64,000 bases of DNA. It comes from Streptomyces hygroscopicus. GTDB taxonomy: Bacteria; Actinomycetota; Actinomycetes; Streptomycetales; Streptomycetaceae. Under the pieces are notes generated by a model. That model was not told the DNA's origin and ran no database searches. It saw only the letters and a list, made by a program, of their open reading frames with translations. Shown here piece by piece: positions 32,564-40,791 of the stretch. The position numbers were made by a program, and so were the translations under genes. Location of the stretch: the NCBI GenBank assembly GCA_002021875.1, contig CP018627.1, positions 10,788,001 through 10,852,000 of the forward strand, written 5' to 3'. Within the stretch, counting starts at the first letter, position 1; each line of letters begins with the position of its first letter.

Positions 32564-34072
32564 TCAGCCGGCGGGAGCCATGTCGTAGATCGGTACCGCC
32601 GAGACGAACGCCCGGGGCGTCACCTTGATCTTCTTGGAGTTGCCCTGGACGGCGTCCAGCACATCCCAGGGCGCGTTGAAGGCGTGGTCCTGCAGATAGG
32701 CGTTGATCTCGCGGAACGTGGCGGTCTGCGCCGCGCCCCGGGCCTTCTGCGCCTTGTCGATCATGGAGTTGAGCTTGGGGTCGAAGTCCTTGGCGGGGTT
32801 CCAGGCGGCGCCCTTGGCCAGCTCGGACTGGATGAAGTCCCAGGGCTGGCCGGACTGCAGCTTGAACCACGACATCGCGTACTGGCCGGATTGGAGGGCC
32901 GTGAACAGCCGGGTGAACGGGATCTTGTCCACCTTGACCTTGATGCCGATGTCCTCCAGGGCCTGCGTCATGACCACCTGCTGGCCCGGCGCGACGGAGG
33001 AGACATCGGGCATGGTGACGGTGAAACCGTCCGGATAGCCCGCCTCGGCGAGCAGCTTCCTGGCCTTGGCCGGGTCGTAGGCGTAGTTGCTCTCGAGGGA
33101 TGTGTCGTACCAGGTGCTGCCGGCGGTCGCCATCTGCGAGGTGGCCGTGGCGTAGCCGAGGTTGAGCTTCTTGACGATCGACTCCCGGTCGAAGGCGTAG
33201 TTCAGTGCCTGGCGCACCTTCACCTTGCCCAGGGCCGGCACGATCCTCCCGGTGCGGTCCCAGATGTACAGGCCCTCGACGCTGTCGGCGTGTCCCTGCA
33301 CCGCAAGACCCCGGCTCTTGGCGTGCTGAGCGGTCTGCGGGGTGATCCGGGCCCAGTCGACCTGCCCGCCGAGCAGGGCGTTGAGGCGCGCGGTGGGGTC
33401 GCTGATGTTCTTGATGACGATCTTGTCGAAGGGATATGCCTTCCTGTTCCAGTAGTCCGGGTTGCGGGTGAAGGCATACGTGCTGCCGTTGGTCGTGGCG
33501 CCCTTGTCCAGGATGTAGGGGCCCGAGCCGACCGGACCGCCCTTCGCCGCCAGGTCCTTGGGACTGGCGATCATTCCTGAGGGGTCGCCGAGGTTCACCA
33601 CGAGCTGGGGGTCGGGCGCCGACAGGTGAATGGCCACGGTCCGGGGGTCCACGGCCGCCACCGAGTCGATGGCGCGCAGTTTGCCGGCGGCCTCATTGGT
33701 GCCTTCCCTGTTGTGGAGCAGGCTCTTCCGCACCGCGGTCGCGTCCAGCGCCGTACCGTCGGTGAACCGCACGTCCTTCCTGAGCTTCATGGTCAGCACG
33801 GTGCGGGCGCTGTCGTAGGACCAGGAGGTCGCCAGGTTCGGCCGGGGACGGGCCTTGGAGTCCAGCCGGACCAGCGAGTCGAAGACGGGCTCGTAGTACT
33901 GGATGTTGTCGCCCAGGGCCGCGGACGCCAGGTCCCAGCCGGTGTGGGCGTTGCCGATGGACAGCGTCAGCGTGTCGTCTCCGGTGGTGGACGCCGTGGT
34001 GCCGGCGCCACCGCCGCACGCCGGCACGGCCACGAGGGCGAGGGCCGCCCCTGCCATGACCATTCTTCGCAT
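32564..34072 (-). CDS. Family-5 solute-binding lipoprotein for the Opp-type importer
   Basis: The protein has 502 aa. The signal is MRRMVMAGAALALVAVPAC with lipobox VPAC (Cys19). The SBP_bac_5 fold has LRKDVRFTDGTALDATAVR, GSGPYILDKGAT, PFDKIVIKNISDPTARLNAL and RQALNYAFDRESIVKKLNLG. AGAAGGACGAC precedes the ATG. It lies first among the transporter genes and 82 bp before the permease. It should set the specificity of the system, which the sequence does not reveal. The family includes binders of peptides, metals, cello-oligosaccharides and opines. Confidence 0.9.
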   Translation of the reverse strand: MRRMVMAGAALALVAVPACGGGAGTTASTTGDDTLTLSIGNAHTGWDLASAALGDNIQYYEPVFDSLVRLDSKARPRPNLATSWSYDSARTVLTMKLRKDVRFTDGTALDATAVRKSLLHNREGTNEAAGKLRAIDSVAAVDPRTVAIHLSAPDPQLVVNLGDPSGMIASPKDLAAKGGPVGSGPYILDKGATTNGSTYAFTRNPDYWNRKAYPFDKIVIKNISDPTARLNALLGGQVDWARITPQTAQHAKSRGLAVQGHADSVEGLYIWDRTGRIVPALGKVKVRQALNYAFDRESIVKKLNLGYATATSQMATAGSTWYDTSLESNYAYDPAKARKLLAEAGYPDGFTVTMPDVSSVAPGQQVVMTQALEDIGIKVKVDKIPFTRLFTALQSGQYAMSWFKLQSGQPWDFIQSELAKGAAWNPAKDFDPKLNSMIDKAQKARGAAQTATFREINAYLQDHAFNAPWDVLDAVQGNSKKIKVTPRAFVSAVPIYDMAPAG

Positions 34073-34100
34073 GTCGTCCTTCTGTTCTCGGGTGCCGCGC

Positions 34101-34988
34101 TCAGTGCTGTCGCTTGGCCCACTCGCCGCAGAGCCGGACGCTCTCCTCGGGGGTGGCCTGGGCGCCGCGGTCGACCTCGATCACCAGCCAGCCGTCGAAG
34201 GCGGCGGGCAGCGCGGCCAGGGTGGCGGGGATGTCGACCGAGGCGTGGCCGGGCTCGGCCCACAGACCGGCCAGCACGGTCTGCTGGTAGGTCCATGCCT
34301 CGGCGCGGCCTCGTTCGGCGATGTCGGCGTGGAAGTCCTTGATGTGCAGGGCGGCGACCCGGTCGGCGTAGTCGCGGATGAGGCCGATGACATCGGCACC
34401 GGCCCAGCCGAGGTGGCCGATGTCCGGGCCGAAGGAGAGGACGTCCGCGTCCACGCCGTCGAGGATGAAGCGGGTCTCCTCCTCGGTCTCCGCCCAGGTG
34501 CCGATGTGCGGGTGGAACGCGGCGGCGACGCCGTTGGCCTTGGTGGTCTCGCCCATGCGGGCGAACACCTCGCGCACCCGCTCCAGCCGCTCGGGAGTCG
34601 CCTCGGCGCCCACGGCCGGGCGGTGCACTCGGGGGGCCTGCTTGTTCATCCCGGTGGCCACGAAGACGGTGGACAGGCCCAGTTCGGCCATCTGGGTGCT
34701 GACGCGGTCGGTCTTGTCGAGCAGTTCGCGCAGGCTGCTCTCGTCCTCGGGGAGGGGGCCCGAGATATAGCCCGGGGCGGGCGCCAGGCCGTGCTCGCCG
34801 AGCAGCCGGCCGTATTCCGTGGCGGACATCTCGGCGGGCACGTCCGCATGGACGGCGCCGATACCGGCCTCGCGGATGACCTTGAGACGCTCGGGCAGGG
34901 CCGGTGCCAGAGCGGGGTCGATCCAGCCGTCTTCGGTGGCGATCCACTGCAGGGGGTTGATCGCGATCCGGTCGTGGCGCATGGTCAT
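34101..34988 (-). CDS. IolE-like TIM-barrel isomerase/dehydratase (module B)
   Basis: The protein has 295 aa of the xylose-isomerase-like fold. Its opening, IAINPLQWIATEDGW, resembles inosose dehydratase IolE. Later motifs are AAFHPHIGTWAETEEE, FGPDIGHLGWAG, AALHIKDFH and WLVIEVDRGAQATPEES, which carry the metal-binding His, Asp and Glu. IolE removes water from 2-keto-myo-inositol. With a Gfo/Idh/MocA dehydrogenase next door, an inositol-like oxidation-dehydration sequence is plausible. No other iol genes (iolB, iolC, iolD) are in the window, so true myo-inositol catabolism is not shown. Confidence 0.8.
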   Translation of the reverse strand: MTMRHDRIAINPLQWIATEDGWIDPALAPALPERLKVIREAGIGAVHADVPAEMSATEYGRLLGEHGLAPAPGYISGPLPEDESSLRELLDKTDRVSTQMAELGLSTVFVATGMNKQAPRVHRPAVGAEATPERLERVREVFARMGETTKANGVAAAFHPHIGTWAETEEETRFILDGVDADVLSFGPDIGHLGWAGADVIGLIRDYADRVAALHIKDFHADIAERGRAEAWTYQQTVLAGLWAEPGHASVDIPATLAALPAAFDGWLVIEVDRGAQATPEESVRLCGEWAKRQH

Positions 34989-35032
34989 GCGGGTCCTTTC
35001 TCGGGGTTCGGGTGTGGTGGGGCGGGCGGGTG

Positions 35033-36136
35033 TCAGGCGCTGAAGAGGGCCTGGGGGCGCTCACATGAACTGGTCAGCGTCACGGACCGGCCCTGCTGGG
35101 CGGAGCCCTCCAACGAGCAGAGCGCCTCGAGGACATGGAAGGCGAACGCGGCGTTGGCGCGGTGCGGCCCGCCCTCGACGGCGTCGGCGAGGTCGCGGAC
35201 GCCGAGCCCGCGGCGGGCCTGCTCGCGGGTTCCGACGGCGCCGAAGAGTTCCAGGGCCGGTTCCAGGACGGTCCATTCACCGTCACCGTGCCGCCGGACC
35301 CGCACATCACCGTCGAAGTGGTTCGGGTTGGCCAGCGACAGGGTGCCCTCGCTGCCGTAGATCTCGATGTACGGCAGGTCGCTGTCCCAGACGTCGAAAC
35401 TCATCTGGGTCGTGGCGATGACGCCGGAGGCGAAGGTGAGCACGGCGCCGGTGTGGGTGGGGATGGTGACGTCGATGGTGTCGACGGTCCGTCCGGGTGC
35501 GGTGACCGTGCGCTGGGGCACGCCTATGCGGCCGGCCGCGGAGATGGTGGAGACGGGGCCGAGGCAGTTGACGAGGATGGCCACGTAGTACGGACCCATG
35601 TCCATCACGGGGCCGCCTCCCGGCTGGAACAGGAAGGCCGGGTTGGGGTGCCAGGTCTCGGCCTTGCTGTGCCCGATGAAGGCGGTGGCGCCGATGGGCG
35701 TGCCGATCGAGCCCGAGTCGATCGCCTTGCGCGCGGTCTGAGCGGCGCTGCCGAGGAAGGTGTCCGGCGCCGATCCGAGGACGCGCCCGGTGCGGGCGGC
35801 CGCCGCGAGGACGGCTTCGCCGTCGGTGACCGTGGTGGCCAACGGCTTCTCGACATAGACGTGTTTGCCCGCTTCCAGGGCCATGATGACGGTGCGGGCG
35901 TGGTGGACCGGCGGCGTCAGGTTGATGACGATGTCCACCGAGTCGTCGGCGTACAGCTCCGAGTCGTCACCCCAGGCCGGGATGGCATGGTCGGCGGCCG
36001 CCCGCTTCGCTCGTGCCACATCGACGTCGCCCACCCGCACGATCTCCAGCTCCGGGTAGCGGGCGAGGCCGGTCACATACCGGCCGAAGATGTTGCCGCT
36101 GCCCAGGATGCCGATGCGATGGGTCTGTTTGGCCAT
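35033..36136 (-). CDS. Gfo/Idh/MocA family oxidoreductase (module B)
   Basis: The protein has 367 aa. The Rossmann motif is IGILGSGNIFGRYVTGLA, the catalytic EKP lysine lies in HVYVEKPLATTVTDGE, and the active-site region is PGGGPVMDMGPYYVAILVN. The last reads like dehydrogenases acting on sugars or glycosides. It is the most upstream gene of the minus-strand module B operon (dehydrogenase, IolE-like, SBP, permeases, ATPase, MDR), divergent from the second ROK gene across 498 bp. NAD(P) oxidation of a sugar ring carbon is the likely chemistry. Confidence 0.87.
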   Translation of the reverse strand: MAKQTHRIGILGSGNIFGRYVTGLARYPELEIVRVGDVDVARAKRAAADHAIPAWGDDSELYADDSVDIVINLTPPVHHARTVIMALEAGKHVYVEKPLATTVTDGEAVLAAAARTGRVLGSAPDTFLGSAAQTARKAIDSGSIGTPIGATAFIGHSKAETWHPNPAFLFQPGGGPVMDMGPYYVAILVNCLGPVSTISAAGRIGVPQRTVTAPGRTVDTIDVTIPTHTGAVLTFASGVIATTQMSFDVWDSDLPYIEIYGSEGTLSLANPNHFDGDVRVRRHGDGEWTVLEPALELFGAVGTREQARRGLGVRDLADAVEGGPHRANAAFAFHVLEALCSLEGSAQQGRSVTLTSSCERPQALFSA

Positions 36137-36634
36137 GGCCGGGGTTCCTCTCCCAGGGAGTGATGCGTGGAGTGTTCAGGTATGCGAGTGATCGACACTT
36201 TTATGTGGAGTGTCGGTGTCTCGCCGGGTTGGCGAGTATTCAAGGGCCCCGGCGGGGCCGGGACGAGATGAACAGTCCGCTCAGTGGAACGCGGGCCGAT
36301 GTGTTTTCCGCGGTGCTCAACGTGTGTTGTGGCGGGTCACACTTGAGAAAAGGGCAGGCCAGGGCGGTGTGCGCGGGTCGCGTACGGCCGCGGCACGGGT
36401 GCCACGGCGGCGGGCCGCGCCTCGTGGAGCGGTCCACCGCCGTTGACTTCGGGAACTGGGGTTGCTAGAGGACGGCCCTCTTCTGGCGGTTGAGTGGGGC
36501 GTGTTCGTCTCGCCCAACACCTTCGTTTAGTTCGGTTACCTCGAACAAGAGGCAGTTGTTAATTTTTCTTGCGAACTAATAACGACTTAAAGGAAGGCTG
36601 GTCGCCGGTGATCCACGACGGCTAGGTTGAGGAA
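36137..36634. promoter_or_regulatory. 498-bp divergent region of module B
   Basis: No gene. Near the dehydrogenase end, CGACACT (36193-36199) and AGTGTCG (36209-36215) form a perfect inverted repeat with a 9-nt spacer, a candidate operator for the minus-strand operon. The ROK box lies at the other end (36525-36581). The middle (36240-36500) holds nothing I can recognise. Confidence 0.5.
36525..36581. promoter_or_regulatory. ROK box B (shared upstream element)
   Basis: GTTTAGTTC (36525-36533), 11 nt, ACAAGA (36545-36550), 8 nt, TTAATTTTT (36559-36567), then GAACTAA (36573-36579). TTAGTTCG (36527-36534) and CGAACTAA (36572-36579) are a perfect 8-bp inverted repeat. The same layout with no gap occurs upstream of the other ROK gene (18697-18752). 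It is an AT-rich island 55 bp before the ROK start, which suits an operator-promoter for autoregulation. Confidence 0.72.
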
Positions 36635-37852
36635 ATGCGTGAAGATGACGGTCGTTCCGCCGACCGGGCACTGCTGCCCGCGGTCCCCGTCGGACTGCGC
36701 AGAGTGCTGGACCTCGTGGTGGCCGGTGAGGCGACGAACCGTGCCGAGATCGCGCGGCGCAGTGGTCTGGCCCGCTCCACCGTCGGCCAGCAGGTGGACC
36801 AACTCCTCGGCCGCGACATCCTGCAGGAGCTGGAGTCCGGCGAATCGGTGCGCGGGCGGCCCCCGCGGCTGCTGACGCTGAGCCCGCGGGCGGGAACCAT
36901 CGCCGTCGCCGACGTCGACAACCTGGAGACGCGGATCGCGGTGGCCGATCTCGGCGGACGCATCCTCGCGCGGGACACGGTGCTCGTGCGGATCGACGCG
37001 GGGCCGGAAACGGTCCTGGAGCTGGTGTGCGACCGGCTGTTCGCGCTGCTGGAGCGGTCCGGGTGCGATCCGGACCGGGTCCGCCAGGTGGTGATGGGGC
37101 TGCCCGCTCCGGTGGACCCGTGGCGTGGCTCCCCGCTCAGGCCCAATGGCATGCCCGGCTGGGACGGCTTCCCGGTCGCCGAACGGCTGCGGACCCGGTT
37201 CCGCGCCCCCGCCCAGGTCGACAACGACGCGAACCTCATGGCCCTCGGTGAGGCCGTGCACGCCCGGGCCGAAACCCCGGTGCTCTGCCTCAAGATCGCC
37301 ACCGGGATCGGAGCGGGGCTCGCCACCGCGGAGGGCCGGATCTACCGCGGCGCGGACGGCGCGGCCGGCGATGTCGGCCACATCCGGTCCCTCGGCGGCG
37401 GCACCGCCCTGTGCACCTGCGGCAATGTCGGCTGTGTGCGCGCCGTCGCCTCGCACCGCGCCGTACTGCGGAACCTGGGCATCCCCGAGTCCACCGAGGA
37501 GGACCCGCTGCACGGGGTCCACGAGCTCGCGGAGCGCGTCGCGAACAACGACCCGCCCGCCGTCCGGGCCCTGCGCCAGGCGGCCACCGAGATCGGCGAA
37601 CTCGCCGCCATGCTCGTCTACATGTTCAACCCCCGCACCCTCGTGCTCGGCGGGCCGCTCAGCGAACTGCGCGACGACCTGCTCTCCGGGGTGCGGGCCG
37701 TGGTGTACCAGCGCGCCCTGCCGCTGGCCACGCGGAAGCTGACGATCACTACGACGCAGCTCGGCGCCGCCTCGGCCCTGCATGGTGCGGTGGCCCTCGC
37801 CACCGGGGACGTCTTCAGCGAACGGGGGATAGCCCGGCTGCTCGTCGACTGA
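36635..37852 (+). CDS. ROK family transcriptional regulator (module B)
   Basis: The protein has 405 aa and is a close paralogue of the ROK protein at 17359-18594; the HTH segments NRAEIARRSGLARSTVGQQV and NRAELARRSGLARSTVGRQV are nearly identical. The ROK domain keeps GIGAGLATAEGRIYRGADGA and the Cys cluster CTCGNVGCVRAVAS. Near-identical recognition helices and matched upstream boxes mean the two proteins could bind each other's sites. I infer local control of the module B operon. Confidence 0.9.
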   Translation: MREDDGRSADRALLPAVPVGLRRVLDLVVAGEATNRAEIARRSGLARSTVGQQVDQLLGRDILQELESGESVRGRPPRLLTLSPRAGTIAVADVDNLETRIAVADLGGRILARDTVLVRIDAGPETVLELVCDRLFALLERSGCDPDRVRQVVMGLPAPVDPWRGSPLRPNGMPGWDGFPVAERLRTRFRAPAQVDNDANLMALGEAVHARAETPVLCLKIATGIGAGLATAEGRIYRGADGAAGDVGHIRSLGGGTALCTCGNVGCVRAVASHRAVLRNLGIPESTEEDPLHGVHELAERVANNDPPAVRALRQAATEIGELAAMLVYMFNPRTLVLGGPLSELRDDLLSGVRAVVYQRALPLATRKLTITTTQLGAASALHGAVALATGDVFSERGIARLLVD

Positions 37853-37911
37853 GGGCTACGGGCTTGGGGCCACGGCCCGAGGGCCACGGCCCGAGGACTG
37901 CGAACTGGGGG

Positions 37912-38724
37912 CTACGGCTCGGTGCGGTATGCCTCGATCACCGAGAGACGAGTCGTGACGGCCTCCGATGCGGTCCGCAGCGCCGCGAGCGTACGGGGCA
38001 CGTTCTGGCGTGCCGTGGGGGCGACGACCGACAGCGCGCCCAGGTAGGCGCCGTCCCGCGGCCCGCGCACGGGCACGGCCACGGCGGAATAGCCGAGCCG
38101 GTGTTCCTCGCAGTCGGTGGCGTAGCCCTGCTCCTGGATACGGACGAGTTCCCCCGGGAGCCGGTCGGCGGTGAGGGTGCGGGCGGTCATCCGGCGCATA
38201 CGCGGGGCCAGCCGCGCCAGCGGGTACTGCTCGGGCAGCAGGGCCAGGGTGAGCTTTCCCGGGGCCGTGCTGTGCAGTTGGAGCAGCCGTCCGCCGATCG
38301 AGGCACCGGCCCGGTTGCGGTGGCGGCCCGCGTTGTCGATGCACAGCAGGTCGCTGCCGTTCGGCACGGACAGGCTCACCGGGCTGTCGAGGTCCTGCGC
38401 GAGGTTCTCCAGGGCCGGCCGTGCGGCGTGCCGCAGGGTGCGCTGCCGGGGCGCGCGCAGCCCGATCGCGTACAGCAGCAGGCCGAGCCGGTAGTCCGAG
38501 CCGTCCCGCTCCAGCATTTCGCAGGCGACGAGATCCTGGCACAGCCGGTGCACCGTGGCCTTGGCGACCCCGGTGCGCGCCGTCAGCTCCGTGAGGCTGA
38601 GGGCGAGGTCGCCGTCGCCGAAGGCGGACAGGATGAGCCCGACCTTGCCGAGGACGGACCTGGGGGACCGCCCGTCCGGCCCGGCTTCCTCGCCGTTGCC
38701 ACGAGGTACCGCTGCAGTCGTCAC
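37912..38724 (-). CDS. IclR family transcriptional regulator
   Basis: The protein has 270 aa with a GTG start at 38724 and GAGGAGGG upstream. The winged HTH is SLTELTARTGVAKATVHRLC (residues ~43-62). The effector domain follows, with the conserved SVPNGSDLLCIDNAG and GYATDCEEHRLGYSAVAVPV. A minus-strand TATATT -10-like box lies at 38788-38793 in a conspicuous AT-rich patch. It sits at the edge of the aromatic island next to the ferredoxin gene and is one of two IclR candidates for reading the GGTCCGCTNAGCGGACC operator. Confidence 0.88.
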   Translation of the reverse strand: MTTAAVPRGNGEEAGPDGRSPRSVLGKVGLILSAFGDGDLALSLTELTARTGVAKATVHRLCQDLVACEMLERDGSDYRLGLLLYAIGLRAPRQRTLRHAARPALENLAQDLDSPVSLSVPNGSDLLCIDNAGRHRNRAGASIGGRLLQLHSTAPGKLTLALLPEQYPLARLAPRMRRMTARTLTADRLPGELVRIQEQGYATDCEEHRLGYSAVAVPVRGPRDGAYLGALSVVAPTARQNVPRTLAALRTASEAVTTRLSVIEAYRTEP

Positions 38725-38875
38725 GACATGCCCTCCTCGCCCGCTGGTGTGCCTCGGCCAAGGACACCATTAGTTCTGAGGATGGACAATATAGAGATTT
38801 TTTTGCCTGGTAGGAATGGTGTGAGTGGTCAAAATCCGGCGGGGGCCGGCGGCTGGAGCGCCACGTCCGGTGCGC

Positions 38876-39196
38876 TCACCGGCCCCCCACCAGGGCGGTG
38901 TCGGCGCCCAGCGGGCCGACCGCCCCGGCGCCACCGGGGGTGCCCAGCGGGGCGTCCCGGCCGGGCAGGACCTCCTCGAAGAACCGCCGGTTGTCCGCGC
39001 GGTGCTCGGGATCCGCCTTCCGGTCCACGGTGATCGCCTGCTCCGGGCAGGCGACCTCGCAGGCGCCGCAGTCGATGCACTCCACCGGGTTGATGTAGAG
39101 CTTGCGCTCGCCCTCGTAGATGCAGTCGACCGGGCACTCCTCCATGCAGGACCGATCCATGATGTCAACGCAGGACGCGCCGATGACGTAGGCCAT
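38876..39196 (-). CDS. fdxA: 7Fe/8Fe ferredoxin (FdxA type)
   Basis: The protein has 106 aa. Two cluster motifs are present: SCVDIMDRSCMEECPVDC, with the C-x7-C spacing of the 3Fe-4S site, and ECIDCGACEVACP for the 4Fe-4S site. A ~40-residue Gly/Ala-rich tail follows. It starts 1 bp after the reductase stop, so the two form one transcript. I infer that they deliver electrons to the Rieske oxygenase of the island. A bacterial-type ferredoxin in that role is unusual compared with the more common Rieske or plant-type 2Fe-2S ferredoxins. Confidence 0.9.
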   Translation of the reverse strand: MAYVIGASCVDIMDRSCMEECPVDCIYEGERKLYINPVECIDCGACEVACPEQAITVDRKADPEHRADNRRFFEEVLPGRDAPLGTPGGAGAVGPLGADTALVGGR

Positions 39197-39197
39197 G

Positions 39198-40217
39198 TCA
39201 GTTCTCCTTCTCGGTGGAATGCCCGGGGAACAGCGCCGCCTCCGGGTCGATGACCGTGGCGGCGTTGTTGACGGCCGTGGCGGCCTCGCCGAAGCCGACG
39301 GAGATCAGGCGCACCTTGCCCGGGTAGTCGGTGATGTCGCCGGCCGCGAAGACGCGGGGGAGGTTGGTGGCCATGTGGGTGTCCACGGCGATCCGGCGTG
39401 CCTCCAGGGTGAGGCCCCAGTCCCGCAGCGGGCCGAGGTCGGCGATGAAGCCGAGGGCCGCCACCACGGTCTGCGCGGGGAGGCGCGTGGTGTCCTTCGC
39501 CACGCGGTGGCGGATCTCGACCTCCTCCAGCAGCGCGCCGCCGTACAGGCCGCTGACCTCGGAGTCGGTGAGGATCTCGATGCCGAGTGCCCGGACCTTC
39601 TCCACCGACGCGCGGTGGGCGCGGAACCGCGCGGTGCGGTGCACCAGCCGGACCGAGCGCGCCATGGGGGCCAGCAGGGCCGCCCAGTCGAAGGCGCTGT
39701 CGCCACCGCCGACGACCACCACGTCATGGCCGGCGTGGGCGGTGGGGTCGGGCACGAAGTACACCTGGCCGCGGCCGAGGAAATCCTCCCCGGCCGGCAG
39801 CGGGCGGGGAGTGAAGGTCCCCACGCCGCCGGTGATCACCACCGCCCCGGCCCGTACGGTCGTCCCCCGGTCGCTGCGGACCACGGGCAGACCGTCGTCG
39901 TAGGACAGCTCCGTCGCGCGGTGGCCGAGGAGGTAGCGGGTGCCGTGTGTCTCCGCCTGGGCGACCAGGTTGTCGACCAGGTCGCGACCGCGGACCGAGG
40001 CGAATCCGGCGATGTCGAAGATCGGTTTCTCCGGGTACATCGCGCTGATCTGGCCGCCGCGCTGGGGCAGCACATCCATCACGGCGACACGCAGCCCGCG
40101 GAAGCCCGCGCAGTAGGCGCCGTACAGGCCCGACGGGCCGGCGCCGATGATCAGGATGTCCGTCTCGACCACCGCCGCGTCCGCCGCGGCGACCGGCTCA
40201 ACGTTGAGAACGCTCAT
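39198..40217 (-). CDS. Ferredoxin--NADP reductase, thioredoxin-reductase-like
   Basis: The protein has 339 aa from the ATG at 40217. The FAD-binding motif is ILIIGAGPSGLYGAYCAGFR, and the NAD(P)-binding motif VVVVGGGDSAFDWAALLAPM. ALGFIADLGPLRDWG and VFAAGDITDYPGKVRL are as in the type 2 FNR (YumC/TrxR-like without the redox CxxC). It has no ribosome site, and a well-spaced promoter ends 8 nt before the ATG, so the mRNA is probably leaderless. It pairs with the ferredoxin gene downstream. Confidence 0.88.
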   Translation of the reverse strand: MSVLNVEPVAAADAAVVETDILIIGAGPSGLYGAYCAGFRGLRVAVMDVLPQRGGQISAMYPEKPIFDIAGFASVRGRDLVDNLVAQAETHGTRYLLGHRATELSYDDGLPVVRSDRGTTVRAGAVVITGGVGTFTPRPLPAGEDFLGRGQVYFVPDPTAHAGHDVVVVGGGDSAFDWAALLAPMARSVRLVHRTARFRAHRASVEKVRALGIEILTDSEVSGLYGGALLEEVEIRHRVAKDTTRLPAQTVVAALGFIADLGPLRDWGLTLEARRIAVDTHMATNLPRVFAAGDITDYPGKVRLISVGFGEAATAVNNAATVIDPEAALFPGHSTEKEN

Positions 40218-40225
40218 GGAAAAGG

Positions 40226-40254
40226 AGCGTAGGCAGGTCCGGATCACGGTCCAA
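40226..40254 (-). promoter_or_regulatory. Leaderless promoter of the ferredoxin reductase
   Basis: On the minus strand, TTGGAC (40249-40254) and TACGCT (40226-40231) are spaced exactly 17 bp apart. Eight nt separate the -10 box from the ATG at 40217, which has no Shine-Dalgarno sequence. Confidence 0.6.
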
Positions 40255-40321
40255 TGGAATCGGTCCGCCTGCCGGGACACGGCGCGGGACCCGTGGTGCC
40301 GGGACACCGTGGCCCGGACAC

Positions 40322-40376
40322 GCGGGAGCGGTGGAACCCAAGGCGCCCCGTCAGCCTTGGGTTCCACCGCTCCCGC
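40322..40376. terminator. Strong hairpin ending the Rieske operon
   Basis: Perfect 23-bp arms (40322-40344 and 40354-40376) with a 9-nt loop, just past the last MaoC gene of the minus-strand operon and before the reductase promoter. Confidence 0.8.
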
Positions 40377-40395
40377 ACCCGGTCGAGCCGGGTCG

Positions 40396-40791
40396 TCACC
40401 CGGCGAGCGTCACCTCCACCGTCCCCGTGACGCACTCGGAGCCGTCGGCCTTGAGGATGCGCGCGTCCAGACGGACCCGCGCGCCCTCGACCGAGGACAC
40501 CGTCGCGGCCCAGGTCAGCTGCTCACCGGCCACCGCCGTGGCCACGTTGCGCCACGCCACCGACTCCAGCCGGGCGCCCGGCCCGGCCCACTCCAGGGCG
40601 TTGCGGCTGAGCGTCTCGCCGTGCAGCGTCGACTGCACGACGGTGTCGGGAAACCCCTCCGACGCCGCGAACGCGGCGTCGTAATGGATCCGGTGCGCGT
40701 TCCACGACACGGCGCTGAAGCGGAAGAGCTGCACACTGGTGTGGGCGTACCGGCGCGGCGGACACTCTGTCCCGGCAGCGGGCGCCGTCAT
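40396..40791 (-). CDS. MaoC-like hydratase, C-terminal-half type (first pair)
   Basis: The protein has 131 aa, a single hotdog. FSAVSWNAHRIHYDAAFA contains the hydratase Asn/His motif (NAHRIHYD), as in HTD2 and mesaconyl-C4-CoA hydratase proteins. The start overlaps the stop of the N-half gene at 40788 (ATGA). With that partner it should form one heterodimeric double-hotdog enoyl-CoA hydratase. It is the last gene before the 23-bp hairpin. The substrate is presumably a CoA ester made from the ring-cleavage product. Confidence 0.8.
   Translation of the reverse strand: MTAPAAGTECPPRRYAHTSVQLFRFSAVSWNAHRIHYDAAFAASEGFPDTVVQSTLHGETLSRNALEWAGPGARLESVAWRNVATAVAGEQLTWAATVSSVEGARVRLDARILKADGSECVTGTVEVTLAG

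Noticed and set aside
38766..38805. TTAGTTCTG...GACAATATAGAGATTTTTTT upstream of the IclR gene as a third ROK box
   Set aside because: The TTAGTTC and T-run resemble the ROK boxes, but the spacing between elements differs (9 versus 11 nt) and no ACAAGA or second half-site follows; treated as an ordinary AT-rich promoter.
40237..40256. GGTCCGGATCACGGTCC near the ferredoxin reductase promoter as a fifth island palindrome
   Set aside because: The two halves are not in the inverted arrangement of the 17-bp consensus and overlap the -35 element by chance.
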